In this document: positions 24,070-40,385 of the stretch, piece by piece | Layout of the letters: each line of letters opens with the position of its first letter | Numbering within the stretch: the first letter of the stretch is position 1 | From: Casuarina equisetifolia | Taxonomy: Eukaryota > Streptophyta > Magnoliopsida > Fagales > Casuarinaceae | DNA length: 64,000 bases | Direction: 5' to 3' | Assembly (NCBI GenBank): GCA_028551475.1 | Contig: CM052357.1 | Location: 14,121,931 to 14,185,930 of the forward strand | Notes under the pieces: generated by a model | What the model saw: only the letters and a program-made list of their open reading frames with translations | Told to the model about the DNA's origin: nothing | The model's database searches: none | Made by a program: the position numbers and the translations under genes

Positions 24070-24378
24070 TGTTAAAGATGTATGTCCCACATCAATAACA
24101 TAAAGATAGCTATGATTCTTATAGGTAATGAGATTTTTTCACCAATTGTCTTAAGATTTTGGGATACCATCATACTTTATAATGATATTAAAGTTTAGGA
24201 TGAGCCTTGATTGCATTAATTCCACGCAAATCCAAGTTGTGGGATTGTCCATTAACGTGCAATGCTTGTATCATAAAGGAAAGTATTAGGGATGTATGTC
24301 TCATATTCATAACATAAGGATGGACTCTTGGACTTATAAGTAATAAGATCTTCTTATCAATTGCCTTAAGGTTTTGGA
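24070..24378 (+). mobile_element. TRIM-like short retroelement (two direct repeats with a short interior)
   Basis: Two diverged direct repeats of about 87 bp (24077-24163 and 24291-24377) share GATGTATGTC, CATAACATAA, TTATA-GTAAT and a CAATTG-CTTAAG-TTTTGG end. The first begins with TGTTAAAG. The interior has a degenerate primer-site-like TGATATTAAAG (about 24182) and a purine-rich AAAGGAAAG just before the second repeat. The size and layout fit a decayed TRIM; no coding capacity is present. Confidence 0.45.
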
Positions 24379-24579
24379 CGGGCCTCACATTCTAAGAATC
24401 TACATTTACACAATTGCTCACATAATGTAATACCACAATGGTCAAATAATTGACCAATTCTAATGAAAGAACACATTAATATGTAAATCATAAGTTTTAC
24501 ATTATTAAGAAATATATTAAAAGTAATGTTTAGATGATAATAAATTCTACAAACTTTTACATTGACTTTTGAATTCAAT

Positions 24580-24999
24580 TGTTAAAGAAGTCTAGTGTCA
24601 TTTGCCCTAACGCATGTGATAAACATGTGCTATCCACGTTAGCTACTAGGACCCAATTGTGCAACCCAACTCAAAATCCACACAAAGGTGACCCACATTC
24701 AATCCGCAATCAATCCAATGTGACCCTGACTTCTTTGCAAACCCTAGGTGTCGCCGACTAACAATATTGATCGAAATCCTCATCAAATTAGGATTGTAAG
24801 TAATGTAATTTCACTGTGATTTTGTTACCAAATCAATCTATGTATAGTTCTATAAATTAACCCTAAAATATCAAATATAATTAAATAAAGAATTCATCAA
24901 TTCAATTGAATTTTAGTTTCATCCGTGTCTTCAAGCTTTTTGACAAAATTAGGGTTCTGGCAACATCTCTCTCTCTTTCTACAATTCTCTTTCCGTTCA
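24580..24999 (+). repeat. 5' LTR of the copia element
   Basis: It begins TGTTAAAGAAGTC and ends GTTCA, directly before the primer site. A hand alignment of the first roughly 114 bases with the 3' LTR shows about 20 differences, so the insertion is old. Confidence 0.88.
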
Positions 25000-25013
25000 T
25001 GGTATTTGAAGCC
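25000..25013 (+). other. Primer binding site, initiator tRNA-Met type
   Basis: TGGTATTTGAAGCC differs slightly from the usual TGGTATCAGAGCC of plant copia elements and lies immediately after the 5' LTR. Confidence 0.75.
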
Positions 25014-25088
25014 ATAAGATTATGTCATTGATCTTGCAATCACTTAATTCATGTTTTTTTCATTCACTTCTTCTGTTAGACTTCATAA

Positions 25089-25460
25089 ATGGCTTCCTCC
25101 TTTTCTTCTCCCTCTAATGACTCTCTTATTTTGACCACCTCACTTGCCCCACCAATTCCTCCCCTCAGCTTTCTCAAGCACTTCAACAGCTCTAATTATG
25201 TCATCTGGAAAACCAGATTAACATCATTTCTCCTCTTCTACAGCCTCTTCCCCATCCTCAACAGTATCAAGCCATCACCAACCACCACACTCACCCTTCT
25301 CAATAAATCAACCACCCCTAACCCTGCTTATGCCGCATGGCTCGTTCACAACCAAGTCATGCTCAATTGGCTCATGGCAACATCCACCTACATCGTCCAA
25401 TTGATCACCCGCTCCTCTACCTTGTGTATGGAGTTACAAACCCTCACTTGTGACAACTAG
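25089..25460 (+). pseudogene. copia gag remnant
   Basis: A 123-codon frame starts MASSFSSPSNDS and contains FLKHFNSSNYVIWKTRL, the typical N-terminal gag motif (L-x-x-x-NY-x-x-W). It stops early; homologous sequence continues in other frames to about 25700 (for example TFISTIQTQTSFLSWE). Confidence 0.75.
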
Positions 25461-26397
25461 TTAGTGAATGAATTTCTCAATAAGGTGAAGATGATTCTTA
25501 ACTAGCTTATTGCAATTGGCAAATGCCTGCCAAAATTTGAGTACCAATCTCAAGTTCTACATGGTCTTGGCAATTATTTTGATGATTTAGCGACCTTCAT
25601 CTCTACCATCCAAACTCAGACTAGTTTCTTGAGTTGGGAAGCCTTTCATGGTCTTCTACTCGCCCATGAGGATCACAAACGTCAACATTAGCTAGTGTCC
25701 TCTTTTGCTATTGTTTTTACAGCTTATGTGGATTAGACTTTTATGGGCACCACCCCAACTTGACTCAATCCTAACCTAACTCGTACAAGCCACAACCCAT
25801 GCGCACTTGCTCTCATAAGTCAACCCACACATGAAGGCTTGTTACCCAGCTTGTAGCAACCTCCTTGGTCTAGCTTGCCCCAACAATCCTAGCCCAACTG
25901 CAATTCAAGACGTGGGTTGCTACGTAATAGGCCTTATTGCCACCTACGCCACAAACCATGCCACCACGTCGCCAACTATCATAAGTGTTTCAACCTCACC
26001 TTTAACCATCCACTAATCAAGCCCATTAGGCCTGTTTAACTCCCCACGCCCACTATGCCTACCCCACACCATCCTACCACCCTTAAGCCTAATACAACCA
26101 CCTTCATCCCCCATTTAATTCTTACAATCCTCTTCCCCTATCACCTTCCTCCATTAACTTTGCCTCTTGGCATCCTAACTTTGGGCTTCCCACCACATAA
26201 CTGAGTCCACTGCCTCTCTCTATCTAATGTCACCCCTTATATTGGCACCAACATCTTACCATCAACAATGGTGTGTCTTTTCCCATCACCCACACAAGTA
26301 ATCTCCACTCTCCCTCTTTCTATCTTTCCAATACCCTTGTCATTCCGTTAATCACTAAAAATTTGTGATCCGTGTCTAAATTTTCTTCTGACAATGA

Positions 26398-27180
26398 TTG
26401 TTTCTTTTTATTTTAACACATCATTTTGAGGTCATCTCTTGTCGTACAAGTCAAACCATCCTCCACGAAATCCTTGATTGTAGTCTTTATCACATCTCTA
26501 CATCAAGTACTCCTCCGCCTCCTCATGCTCTAACCATTGTCTATTCTAGCTCTCTTTTGTGGCACCATCAACTCGATTATCCTTCTTCCGATGTGCTTGC
26601 TCATTTGTTGAAGTCATCTAATATTAAAGTCCCCTTTGTTGTGTGTCCCCTTTATCTGGCATGTGCTACTAATAAAAGTTATCACCTTCCCCACCCCTCT
26701 ACTGCATCTAAGTCTTCGGCCCCTCTCTAGTTAGTCCATTTTGATGTTTACGGTTGAGCCATTGAATGGAAATAAATATTATATTTGTTTTATTGATGAC
26801 TTCACCTACTTTACTTGGCTATATACTTTCTCTTCTCGCTTTCAATTTTTGGATATTTTTATTACATTTTGCACTTTTATGAAAATGTAGCCTTAGTGTA
26901 GGTTACAATCCATTCAATGTGAATTGCTCTAGAATTTGTCTCTAAACATCACTACCTCCAACAACATGGCATTCACCAGTAGCTCTCCTATCCCTATGCC
27001 CATTTCCAAAATGGTGTCACAAAATGTAAACATCACCACATCATGGAAACTAGCCTTGCCCTCCTACATCAAGCTGTCATCCCTTCTGATTTTTGGGATT
27101 TTGACTTTGAGATAGCTATGTACTTTATTAATCATCTCTCCACCACTATAAATGACCATTGTTTCCCTTAATAACTCTTC
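26398..27180 (+). pseudogene. copia GAG-pre-integrase and integrase remnant
   Basis: LWHHQLDYPSSDVLAHLL followed by CPLYLACATNKSYHLP is the HHCC zinc-binding pre-integrase motif of copia elements. Further integrase-like pieces follow in shifted frames, such as AVIPSDFWDFDFEIAMYFIN. Confidence 0.7.
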
Positions 27181-27712
27181 TTTTATCAACCCATTCCTTT
27201 TTCCCACTTGCATGTTCTTAGGTGTGTTGTTTTTCCATACCTTCAGCCTTATGCCCCTTACAAACTTGCTTTACACTCCTGAGCATGTGTCTTCTTAGGT
27301 TACCCACCCACTTATCATGGGTATCGGTGTTATTGTCTTAAAACTAGTCATTTTTTCATTGTGGTTGATGTTGTGTTTCATAAGGATATCTTCCTTTATC
27401 ATTCCTGTCCTTCCTAACCTAGTTCACTCCCTGACATTATTCCTGCTCTAGTTCCTATCCCTTTTCTTGTTCCTTCCATCCCCTTGGAACCCTTACCATC
27501 ACCCATGCCAAAACCTCACTCTCTATCTCCACCCCACTTTCTTCTCCTCTCTTATAAGCACCTACATCCCTTCTTTCTCAATCTCCACCCTCACCTCCTC
27601 CCCCACCTTATCCTGTTACTCGCTTACAAGATAGCACCATTGACCATTGCACTATTACCCACCAACACACCTATGTCCTCACTGCCCATGCTTACCCATA
27701 TCATGAACCCAT

Positions 27713-28535
27713 TTGCTTCACTCAAGCAATTGTGACCCTTATTGGTGTGAGGCCATGGATGCTGAGTATATTGCCCTTATCCGCAATGGTACTTGGACTC
27801 TAGTTCTACCACCTTATGTTGCTCAATTGGATGCAATAGGATCTTTAAAGTCAAGCTTTGTGTCAATGGCTCTTTGGAATGCTATATGGCTCATCTTATT
27901 GCAAAAAGTTTTCATTAGCAAGAAGGCATTGATTTTACTAAGATGTTTAGCCCTATGGCCAAACCAATGACTATTCGAACCATCATTTCTCTTACCTACT
28001 CCTATAGCTGGGTCATTTGTCAACTTAATGTCTCGAATGCATTCTTTCATGGCTACCTCTTTGAAGTTGTATATATGGTACAACCTCTAAGGTTCATGGA
28101 CTCGACATGCCCTTCTCATGTTTGTCATCTACATCATTCCCTCTATGATCTCAAGTAAGTCCCTCGTACTTAGTATAATTGTCTTAGCACCTTCCACATT
28201 ACTTAGCTTTCGCGTCTTTACCATTGACACCTTCCTATTTACCCTCCACACTCCTCGGTACAACATTCTTTCCTGGTTTATGTGGATGACATCCTCACTG
28301 GCTTCTCCTAAGGCTCCACTCTCTAGATTGCTTCAAACCTTTCAACAGAAATTTGTCATCAAGGATCTTGCCCTTATTCATTACTTCCTTGGCATTGAAG
28401 TTCAACCAACTCCCTGTGGACTTATTTTTCACCAGGCTAAGTTCACCCTTAACATCCTTGCATGTGCTAAGATGATTGACGCCAATGCTATGGCTACTCC
28501 ATGCACTACTGATGAGCCTTTTTCCTAGTGACATG
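27713..28535 (+). pseudogene. copia reverse transcriptase remnant
   Basis: The pieces EAMDAEYIALIRNGTWTLV, QLNVSNAFFHGYLFEVVYM and VCHLHHSLYDLK are followed by LVYVDDILTG (YVDD at 28279-28290) and IKDLALIHYFLGIEV, in family order. They are split over frames by indels and stops. Confidence 0.88.
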
Positions 28536-28739
28536 GTGAACCTTTTGCAAATCTTAGTCTCTATTGCAGTATTGTCGAGGTTCTCTAGTATCTTACACTT
28601 ACTTAGTCATGCATTGCTTATGCTATCAACATTGTGTGCTAGTTCTTTCATTACTCGACCTCTGGTCATTGGTAAGCCATGAAGTGTATCCTTCGATACC
28701 TTGCTGACACTCCCGGCTTGGTCTTTTCCTCACTCATAA

Positions 28740-29200
28740 CCCCTTAACCCTTATTCATGCTTTCTTTAATGTCGGCTAGGCAAGCGATCGTGACGACTGT
28801 AGGTTGATAGGTGGATTTTGCATCTTCCTTGGCAATAATCTCATCTCTTAGAGCTTGTAGAAACAACGTACAGTTGCTTAGTCTAGTACCAAAGCCGAAT
28901 ACAAGCCTCTTGCTGACACCACTACTAAAATTATATGGATTGAATATCTTCTTTAGGATCTCCATGCAATTCCTCCACAACCCCCGATGCTTTGGTCTGA
29001 CAACTTGTCAACCCTATATCTCATTGTCAATCATGTTTTTTATGATCGCACGAAGCACATTAAAATTGATTTTCACTTCATCTGAGAACGTCCTGCTCAT
29101 GGTCAACTTCATATCCAATTTATATCCTTCATTGATCAATTGATTAATATCTTCACCAAGGGCCTTTCCTTCACATTTCCACATTCTTTGATCCAAGCTA
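28740..29200 (+). pseudogene. copia RNase H remnant
   Basis: Shifted-frame pieces such as [34 protein letters not shown] and [12 protein letters not shown] match the C-terminal copia RNase H region, just before the 3' LTR. Confidence 0.75.
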
Positions 29201-29234
29201 ACAATGCATTCTACCCCTTCAGCTTATGGGGGCA

Positions 29235-29649
29235 TGTTAAAGAAGTCTAATGTCATGCGCCCTGATGCACATGATAAACATGTGCTCTCCACATCAACCG
29301 CTGGGACCCGATTGTGCAACTCAACTCATAATCCACCAAAAGGTGACATGTGTTCAACCTGCAATCGATCTGACAAGACCCTAGCTTCTTACTAACCCTA
29401 GGTGCCGCCAATTAACAATATTGGCCAAAATCCTCATCGAATCAGGATTATAACTAATGTAATTTCAATATGATTTTGTTACCAAATCAATCTGTGTATA
29501 GTTCTATAAGTTAACTCTAATGTATCAAATGTAATTAAGTGGAGAATTCATCAATTCAATTGAATTTTATTTTCATATGTATCTTCAAACTTTCTAATGA
29601 AATTAGGGTTCCAACAACATCTCTTTCTCTGCAATTCTCTTTTCGTTCA
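29235..29649 (+). repeat. 3' LTR of the copia element
   Basis: It begins TGTTAAAGAAGTC after the purine-rich ATGGGGGCA and ends TTTCGTTCA, aligning over its full length with the 5' LTR. Confidence 0.88.
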
Positions 29650-31876
29650 TAAATAATAGATTTCTTACAAAGTTACACCTAGAAAAAGTATAGTAATTGA
29701 CAAAGCTTTCAATTTAAAAACCTTACTTCGGAACCTATGTATGATCAACATCTTCGTACATTTGTTTTCTTTCCTTCTTTTGGCCTAAAGTAAGGTCGTG
29801 GTAGGGTGCATTAAATTGAGAAGAGCCAGAGGCTTGCATTTAGCTGCACAACATGTGGAATGACTTGAAATGACTACCTACTCAAAGGCGTAAACCAAAA
29901 ACGTGAAAAACACAGGTCGGCTGTAGAGACACTGGTGACCTATAGCATGGTTCGGATGCACAAGAAAGATCGCGTAACGAGGTTTTGTATGTTTTCAATT
30001 GTAAAAACAAATTTATTTTTAGTCGAGTCAAGGCAAAAATTCCAAACCACAAATCCAACCAATAAAAAGAAAGGAAAAAAAAAACTTGTCCTTCGTTTTA
30101 GTCACAAATCCCACACACAAAAGAAGAAATATGACCCTGTACTCCATACGAGTGTCTATGTAGTTGTCCCTTGAGCCCCCTCCTCCCTCTTTAGATTTAG
30201 GGAAACGACGCACTGCCGTTAAAGGGCGAATGCATTTTCTGTCAGTTGCGGGTACGACATGCACGGGACCATGCACTACAATGCACACGCGCACCTGGGG
30301 CGCATGTATTTGGAACAAGTATTTGGCGCATGTATTTGGCGATTTTCACTTTCCTTCCCTTTCGTCATTTTATTATTATTACTGATATTTTCTCTTTTTG
30401 TATGGTCCATACACCTCCACCGTTGCCCCATGTGCCTCTTCCCATTTACCTTCTTTAGCAATCACCTTTTGATGCTCCCCTTCAACGCTACACGCGCTAC
30501 ACGCACAGACTCTTATTCTTTTTCTTGTAAGAGAACTGTTGACCTCTCCGTACATTCTCTCGCCTTTGTCCGCCTTCTCTTCTACGTCTCCATACCCAGC
30601 TATGGTACCCTCTAAGCACCAAGCATATCTCCTTTGTTGAATATTCATCTCTAAGACCTTTATTTTTAGATTTTCTTTTTTTTAATATCTTTTATTACCG
30701 TTTTTGACTACTACTTTCTTCGTTTTCCTGTCAAAAGAATATCCATTAGAGTCAGAGCATTTAGCTGGTGCTATTGTTTTCAATGTTTACTCGGTAAATT
30801 CTCGCTGAAAAGCAGGGACAGAGGGGTATACTTAAGATGCGCCACTGTTCAGGGTGTACTTGGGGCTTGAGTGCCTTCTGGGCGCAAATTCTCCCAAACA
30901 GGCTCATACAACTGAAATTTTAAATTCTGGGCCTTACATGCATTGCCCCACACAGTCTGACATGTTTTGCCATGTCCATTTCCTTTGACCCCTTTTTAAT
31001 TCGAGGACTTTCAGGGTGGTCTTCTTCTACTTACCAGCTTTACTTGCTTATTATATATATATATATATATATATATTTGCGAGCGTCAAAGTTCCAAATG
31101 AAAAATAAAAATAGCAGGATTGGTATGTAATAGAACTGGCGAGGTTCATAAGCGATGGAAGGCAGAGGCTGTTTGTCTTTTTCATTTTGTCAATGGACAT
31201 CTCCAATAAAGCGATTAAGTTGAGATGGAAGGACATTATTTTGCGCAACCAGACGTCGATCCTAGAACTTTTGCGCATGTAAAGATGGGGCGAAACTCTT
31301 CTGTTATCTTCCTACATAGCTTTTCTTTGACCCAAAACCAAACATATCCGTACCCCCCATAAAACGCCGTGTTCACTTCATTGGTCGGTGCTGCCCTCGA
31401 AACCACCTACATCCTCGCTTTTTTAAACACATCGTTAGTTAATCCGGTCGATGACGACGGTCCATTTTATTTAGACACGGCACCTGAATAAATTAGCATT
31501 TTGACTAGGTATTAGTCTAACGAGTTTTTAATCTCCATTATAAGGAGAAGAGTAAGATAAGAGAAAGTCTTGTATATTTCAGAACACGATCAGATCAGAT
31601 GATGAAAGGTAAGAGGAGGAGGAAGAAGAGGGGAATAAGATGCAGACTTTGTTTCTTTAATCCTAACAACGAAAAACATCAAAGAAGATTTCAGGTACTC
31701 TAACGTTGAGGCAAACTCAGGCAAGGAATGTCCAAAAACAAAAACGACGTACAATACAGAACTCATACAGTTCGTCTTTTCACCTCTTCTTATGATTTGT
31801 GGGTTCATTCATGTCGTTCTTCTTATGATTTGTGGGTTCATTCATATTGTTCTAACATATCATCGTCTCTCTCTCT
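29650..31876. other. Intergenic region, no gene recognised
   Basis: It contains short overlapping frames on both strands around 30030-30650 without recognisable domains, a (TA)n run at 31051-31077, and a 33 bp tandem duplication at about 31788-31852 (TTCTTATGATTTGTGGGTTC twice). A 28 bp repeat of GGCGCATGTATTTGG lies at 30299 and 30327. Confidence 0.5.
31051..31077 (+). repeat. (TA)n microsatellite
   Basis: An uninterrupted TA run of about 12 units in intergenic DNA. Confidence 0.9.
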
Positions 31877-32250
31877 ATAATGATAATGTCATTAACATAA
31901 ATTAATATTATAAAAATGCCTTTACCAATTTGTTTAATAAATAAGAAGGTGTCATAATAAGATTGATAAAAATCAATATCCATAAAGACTTCAAAGAACT
32001 TGTAGAACCATTGTCTCGATACTTATTTTAAATCATATAAAAATTTTCTCAAATGACAAACTTTCTTACCTCTTATGTTATAAATACCCTTAGGAATCAT
32101 CATGTAAACTTCTTAATCTAAGTTTTTTTTAAGAAAGTATTATGGACATTAATTGGATATAGTTCCCAATAACAAATGCAAACAAGGGTTATCAAAACAC
32201 GCACTATGATCACCTTGTCCACTGAGATAAAAGTTTCCAAATAATCGATT
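31877..32250 (-). pseudogene. Ty1/copia reverse transcriptase relic
   Basis: On the minus strand the pieces IDYLETF, WELYPINVHNTFLKKNLD, EVYMMIPKGIY, VCHLRKFLYDLK, SRQWFYKFFEVF and ILIYVNDIIII follow the exact order of a copia reverse transcriptase. The catalytic YVDD has become YVND, and there are stops and small indels. No LTRs are visible nearby, so this is an isolated fragment upstream of the F-box gene. Confidence 0.8.
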
Positions 32251-32464
32251 CTCTCTTTACTGTTATATTTTTTTACAATTAATTGTATTTTATATCTTTT
32301 TATTCAATTCTTTATTTTTGGTTATATCTTTTCACCACTAATTGTATTTTATATTTTTTATATTTTTATCCACTCGATGTTTGATTTTGTAAACTCATTT
32401 GTAATTAATGGATCATCTCCCTGTTCACAAAATAACTAGATCTTATGTATGGGTAAATTCTAAA

Positions 32465-32540
32465 ACCATATATATATATATATACACAATAAAAGAACAA
32501 AGAGGAAAGTTGTGCAAAATATATATATATATATATAAAT
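32465..32540 (+). repeat. Two short (TA)n tracts upstream of the F-box gene
   Basis: TA runs at 32469-32484 and about 32519-32537 lie 450-510 bp upstream of the start codon of the F-box/kelch gene. They are low-complexity and could include TATA-like elements, but none is distinct. Confidence 0.6.
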
Positions 32541-32982
32541 AAAATAATAGCTCCATGGTTCTTATGGATTGTCATCATCGTTGTTATCGATCACAGTTCA
32601 GAAAGGCGGTCCCACCCCTCCTTCAGATTTTTATCGGGAAAACACGGGAGATATTAATCCTCTCTCTGACTGACTCATCGGGGGTCTATCCGCTTCACGA
32701 ACAACTTGGCCCCACTCGGTATCAATCTATCTCCCTTATCCGGTGCCCGCCCAACACTCTTAAAACCGCCAGTCAAACCCCCTCCCCACTTTGTTGAGGA
32801 GTGAGAGCTTCCCAAGCCAACCGAGTCTGTGTGTGGCGCGTGGCAGCCGCCGATTGATGCCTTTATTTGCAGTCTGAAGCCATTCTCCGTTACCTTCTCT
32901 TTCTGTAAATGTTCAGTACAGATTCCCCCGCGAAGCTCCATCTCAATTTCTTTCTAGATTATCTTTCAAATTCCGAACCTAG

Positions 32983-34005
32983 ATGAGTGACTTCAAGGAG
33001 TTGATTCCTGGTTTACCCGAAGAGCTCGGAATGGAGTGCTTGGCTCGTTCGCACTACTCCACTCACCGGGTCGCGGATAGAGTTTGTTGTCGTTGGCGAG
33101 ATCTTCTGCATAGCAGAGGCTTTTACTACCACAGAAAGCAAACCGGGCATACACGTAGAGTGGCTTGCCTGGTTCAGTCGCTACCGCTACGGCCTGGTTG
33201 TGATGGGTCCAAACCGGCTGGACCATCGGGTTATGGGGTGTCCTTATTTGACCCTGTGAGTGGGGACTGGGACCGGATCGAACAGATTCCCAAGTACCCA
33301 GACGGACTTCCGTTGTTCTGCCAGGTGACGAGCTCGGAGGGCAAGCTCGTGGTCATGGGAGGATGGGACCCGACAAGTTACAACCCGGTGAAGGACGTGT
33401 TCGTTTACGAATTCACGACTCGGCGGTGGAGGAGAGGCAAGGACATGCCGGAGAACCCATCGTTCTTCGCGGCGGGTGATTTGGGTGGGCGAGTTATTAT
33501 AGCAGGCGGGCACGACGAGAGCAAGAATGCGTTGCGTACGGCCTGGGTTTACGATGTGAGGAGGGACGAGTGGACCGAGTTAACCCCCATGAATCAGGAG
33601 CGAGACGAGTGCGAAGGGATGGTGATTGGATCCGAGTTCTGGGTGGTGAGTGGCTACAAGACGGAGAGCCAGGGGAGATTCGAGAGTAGCATCGAGTCGT
33701 ATGATTTCGGGAAGGGCAAGTGGAGGCGAGTGGAGGAGGAGTGGAGGGCTAGTCAGTGTCCAAAGTCGTGTGTAGGGATGGGAGAAGATGGGAAGCTGTT
33801 CTGTTGGGCTGAGTCTGACTCGGAAGTCCGAGTTGGGGCGCGTGCAGTCGAATTGGCGCGGATGACCTTTCTGTCCGGGTCACCTTACCAAGGCGGGCAA
33901 CCGGGTTTCTTTCTGGCGGAGGGGCAAAATGGGAAACTGAAGAGGATAGAAGTGCCCGAGGAGTTCGTCGGCTTCGTACAATCAGGATGTTGCGTGGAGA
34001 TCTAA
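32983..34005 (+). CDS. F-box/kelch-repeat protein, KISS ME DEADLY (KMD) type
   Basis: A single-exon frame of 340 residues. The F-box is at about 6-45 (LIPGLPEELGMECLARSHY ... VCCRWRDLL). Kelch repeats follow with GG and W signatures: LVVMGGWDP...FVYEFTTRRWRRGKDMP (about 122-156), VIIAGGHDESKNALRTAWVY (about 170-190) and FWVVSGYKTESQGRFESS (about 218-236). The end GFVQSGCCVEI is diagnostic of the plant KMD/SAGL-like group. These proteins act as substrate receptors in SCF E3 ligases in nucleus and cytoplasm; Arabidopsis members target type-B response regulators of cytokinin signalling and phenylalanine ammonia-lyase. Which target applies here is not visible. Codon use is more GC-rich than the neighbouring introns, as usual for an intronless gene. 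It appears intact. Confidence 0.96.
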   Translation: MSDFKELIPGLPEELGMECLARSHYSTHRVADRVCCRWRDLLHSRGFYYHRKQTGHTRRVACLVQSLPLRPGCDGSKPAGPSGYGVSLFDPVSGDWDRIEQIPKYPDGLPLFCQVTSSEGKLVVMGGWDPTSYNPVKDVFVYEFTTRRWRRGKDMPENPSFFAAGDLGGRVIIAGGHDESKNALRTAWVYDVRRDEWTELTPMNQERDECEGMVIGSEFWVVSGYKTESQGRFESSIESYDFGKGKWRRVEEEWRASQCPKSCVGMGEDGKLFCWAESDSEVRVGARAVELARMTFLSGSPYQGGQPGFFLAEGQNGKLKRIEVPEEFVGFVQSGCCVEI

Positions 34006-34394
34006 CCATTTGATCATTCGCTGCTGTTTTTTTGTCCCAAATCAGACACCTCACCTCCCAAGTGCCCCTCCCTCCCGAGTGTTAATATGTTTGTATGTTA
34101 TAAGGGAATCAACCTGTTGTTAACATTGTGTTTTTTCCGGGATATCTACTACTTGTTATTGAGTACTCACTAAGGTTGTAATGTTAATGTAAATTGTTAC
34201 TAATTATTATGAAGTTTTTTTTTTTTTTTGTGTCTACTAGTATTAGCTTGTGCTTCTTTAGATATTTATCAGTTGTGGTTCGCAAATGGATGAGCTTGCC
34301 CCTCAGAATGGAAGGACATCCAGTTCAAAATATGACCAGAGAGCAGCTTGCTTTCAAAGCGTCAACGCGCCGATCGATAGTTTAACTTCTCACG

Positions 34395-34396
<2 letters not shown>

Positions 34397-34442
<46 letters not shown>
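34397..34442 (+). repeat. (CA)n microsatellite
   Basis: About 23 CA units lie between the convergent F-box and SR-protein genes. Confidence 0.95.
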
Positions 34443-34445
<3 letters not shown>

Positions 34446-34728
34446 CGAACACCCGAATGTCGCAGCTAGCAATGAAAGGTAACCCAATGGAAAAGCAAAT
34501 TCAAGTACACATCATACGGACCCACAGAGCCAACAGCACATGATTTGATTTCTGTAGTCTGTAGTTAATAGTCCACATAGTCTATATAGTCTATAGTCTA
34601 CACCACACCCTTCCTAGTTACCATCTCTAGATGCTCGCTCCTGTCAAATTTATTATTAAGACATAAAAAAAACTAAGCTACTTCCAAACTCTATCAGACA
34701 CTGAATCATACACCTGTATTAACCAGTC

Positions 34729-38938
<4,210 letters not shown>

Positions 38939-40015
38939 CTGTGGCACCAAAAGTAAATAAAGAATAACCATCATAATCACAGTGTATTCATGTCATAGAA
39001 ATGGATAATAAAAAAGAAATTAGGATAACAAAAGTGCTTCAGGGTACAAAGAAATTCATAAATGGCCTACCACTTCAATTGCTCATTAAAGGGTGGAAAT
39101 AAACTCCGAGCAGATACATGTTAAGAACTCAAATACATAGATAATTATTGTAGGATAATTATTGTAGAACAAGCACAAATATAACACATGAGTCCATACA
39201 ATTAACAGCAAATCCAAGCATAAAAACAGTAAGTACAAATATAAATGCTTCTCATTGCACTACGAAAAGTTCTGAAAAGCCGACAAACGTAAACTCTACC
39301 GCTATTTCACGTGGATCAATTTGAAAAGCGCACGATAAAATTATGCCACTTTTGATCAAATTCCCAGGGAATTTAGTTTGCCCACTGAAATTGCAAGCAA
39401 AAGCTGACCATATTGACGAAAAATAAGGAAAAAAAAAAAACAATAGTTAACGCTAGCAAGCAAGGTCAAGCGCATTTGGAAGGAAACAATGGGAACTGCC
39501 GGGTTAAAGAAATAGAAGAAATTATTTCAAACTTATTTCCACCAAAACACTGGATCTGTAAAAGGAATTTCCCATTTCTCTATCCAAAAATAGAGCTAAA
39601 AAATCCCAACCATACATCTCAAACAGAACACACATTGTTCCTTTTAACATTTTTTTTTTTATTTTTTTATGACGGCGTTCTCGTGATCGAGAGCTTAATA
39701 CAGAGTACAATATACGCAAACCAGAAACCATAATAAAATATAAAAATAAGAAGAAGAAAAAAAAATACCAAGACCCGCAAAAGACGAAGTAAGACAATGA
39801 AATTGTGATGACAAGAGCGAAAGACAGGATCAAGTCCGATCCATCAATTGATTACCCAGTATCTTTTAAGGGTTTGGAAAAGAAAAAAGTAAAGTAACAA
39901 TATATACAATCCAAGTTTAATAACCCTATGAAAAATGGAACCAAGTACACTTATAACTGAAGATATAGGATGTGACTGATCAACTTCAATTAGTAGATGA
40001 GAGAGGAAGAGAGAC

Positions 40016-40100
40016 CTGAGAAGCAACGAAGAACTCTCTCTGAGTAGCTCTCTTCCACGGACAGCGCGAAGGAACTTGAGAGTCTGCTGTGCTCCTGAGG
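40016..40100 (-). other. Non-coding first exon (5' UTR) of the SR gene
   Basis: On the minus strand CTCAG|GTCTCTC at 40016/40015 is a good donor. The matching acceptor CCACAG|AAAATTG lies at 38938, nine bases before the ATG. The upstream end is not defined; about 40100 is a guess. Confidence 0.55.
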
Positions 40101-40385
40101 CTAAATTGTTTCTTTGTCCCTGAGGATCCCGGGGTTAACAAGCACCAAAAGCCTCAATATTTCAGTTCGAGAAGCTTCTCCGAGGAGTAGGTTGATACTC
40201 TACGGTGCGAGGCTATGGTTCCTCGTGAGGTTCTCTAAGGCAGGGCCTCGGGAACACACGTGTTATGTGTTTGTAGAGCTTTATTTTAGCAAAGTTGTTT
40301 TCTTTTCAGGGCTGTTGTGAACCTTGTTGTACATGATAAGGATCTCCCCAAACGGCTAAAGGTTCATCATTGTGGAAGGCCGGTC

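Larger units (their letters stand above)
24580..29649 (+). mobile_element. Ty1/copia LTR retrotransposon, degenerate
   Basis: The 5' LTR is 24580-24999 and the 3' LTR 29235-29649. Both start TGTTAAAGAAGTCTA and end in CA. The flanking pentamers TCAAT and TAAAT agree at 4 of 5 positions, so a worn target-site duplication is likely. The primer site TGGTATTTGAAGCC follows the 5' LTR, and a polypurine-like ATGGGGGCA precedes the 3' LTR. Inside, the order gag, integrase, reverse transcriptase, RNase H is that of Ty1/copia. The frames carry many stops and the element cannot be autonomous. Confidence 0.93.

Noticed and set aside
30028..30648. Several overlapping frames of 60-118 codons on both strands
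   Set aside because: They overlap each other on both strands, have no domain signature, no splice-consistent extension and no clear promoter.
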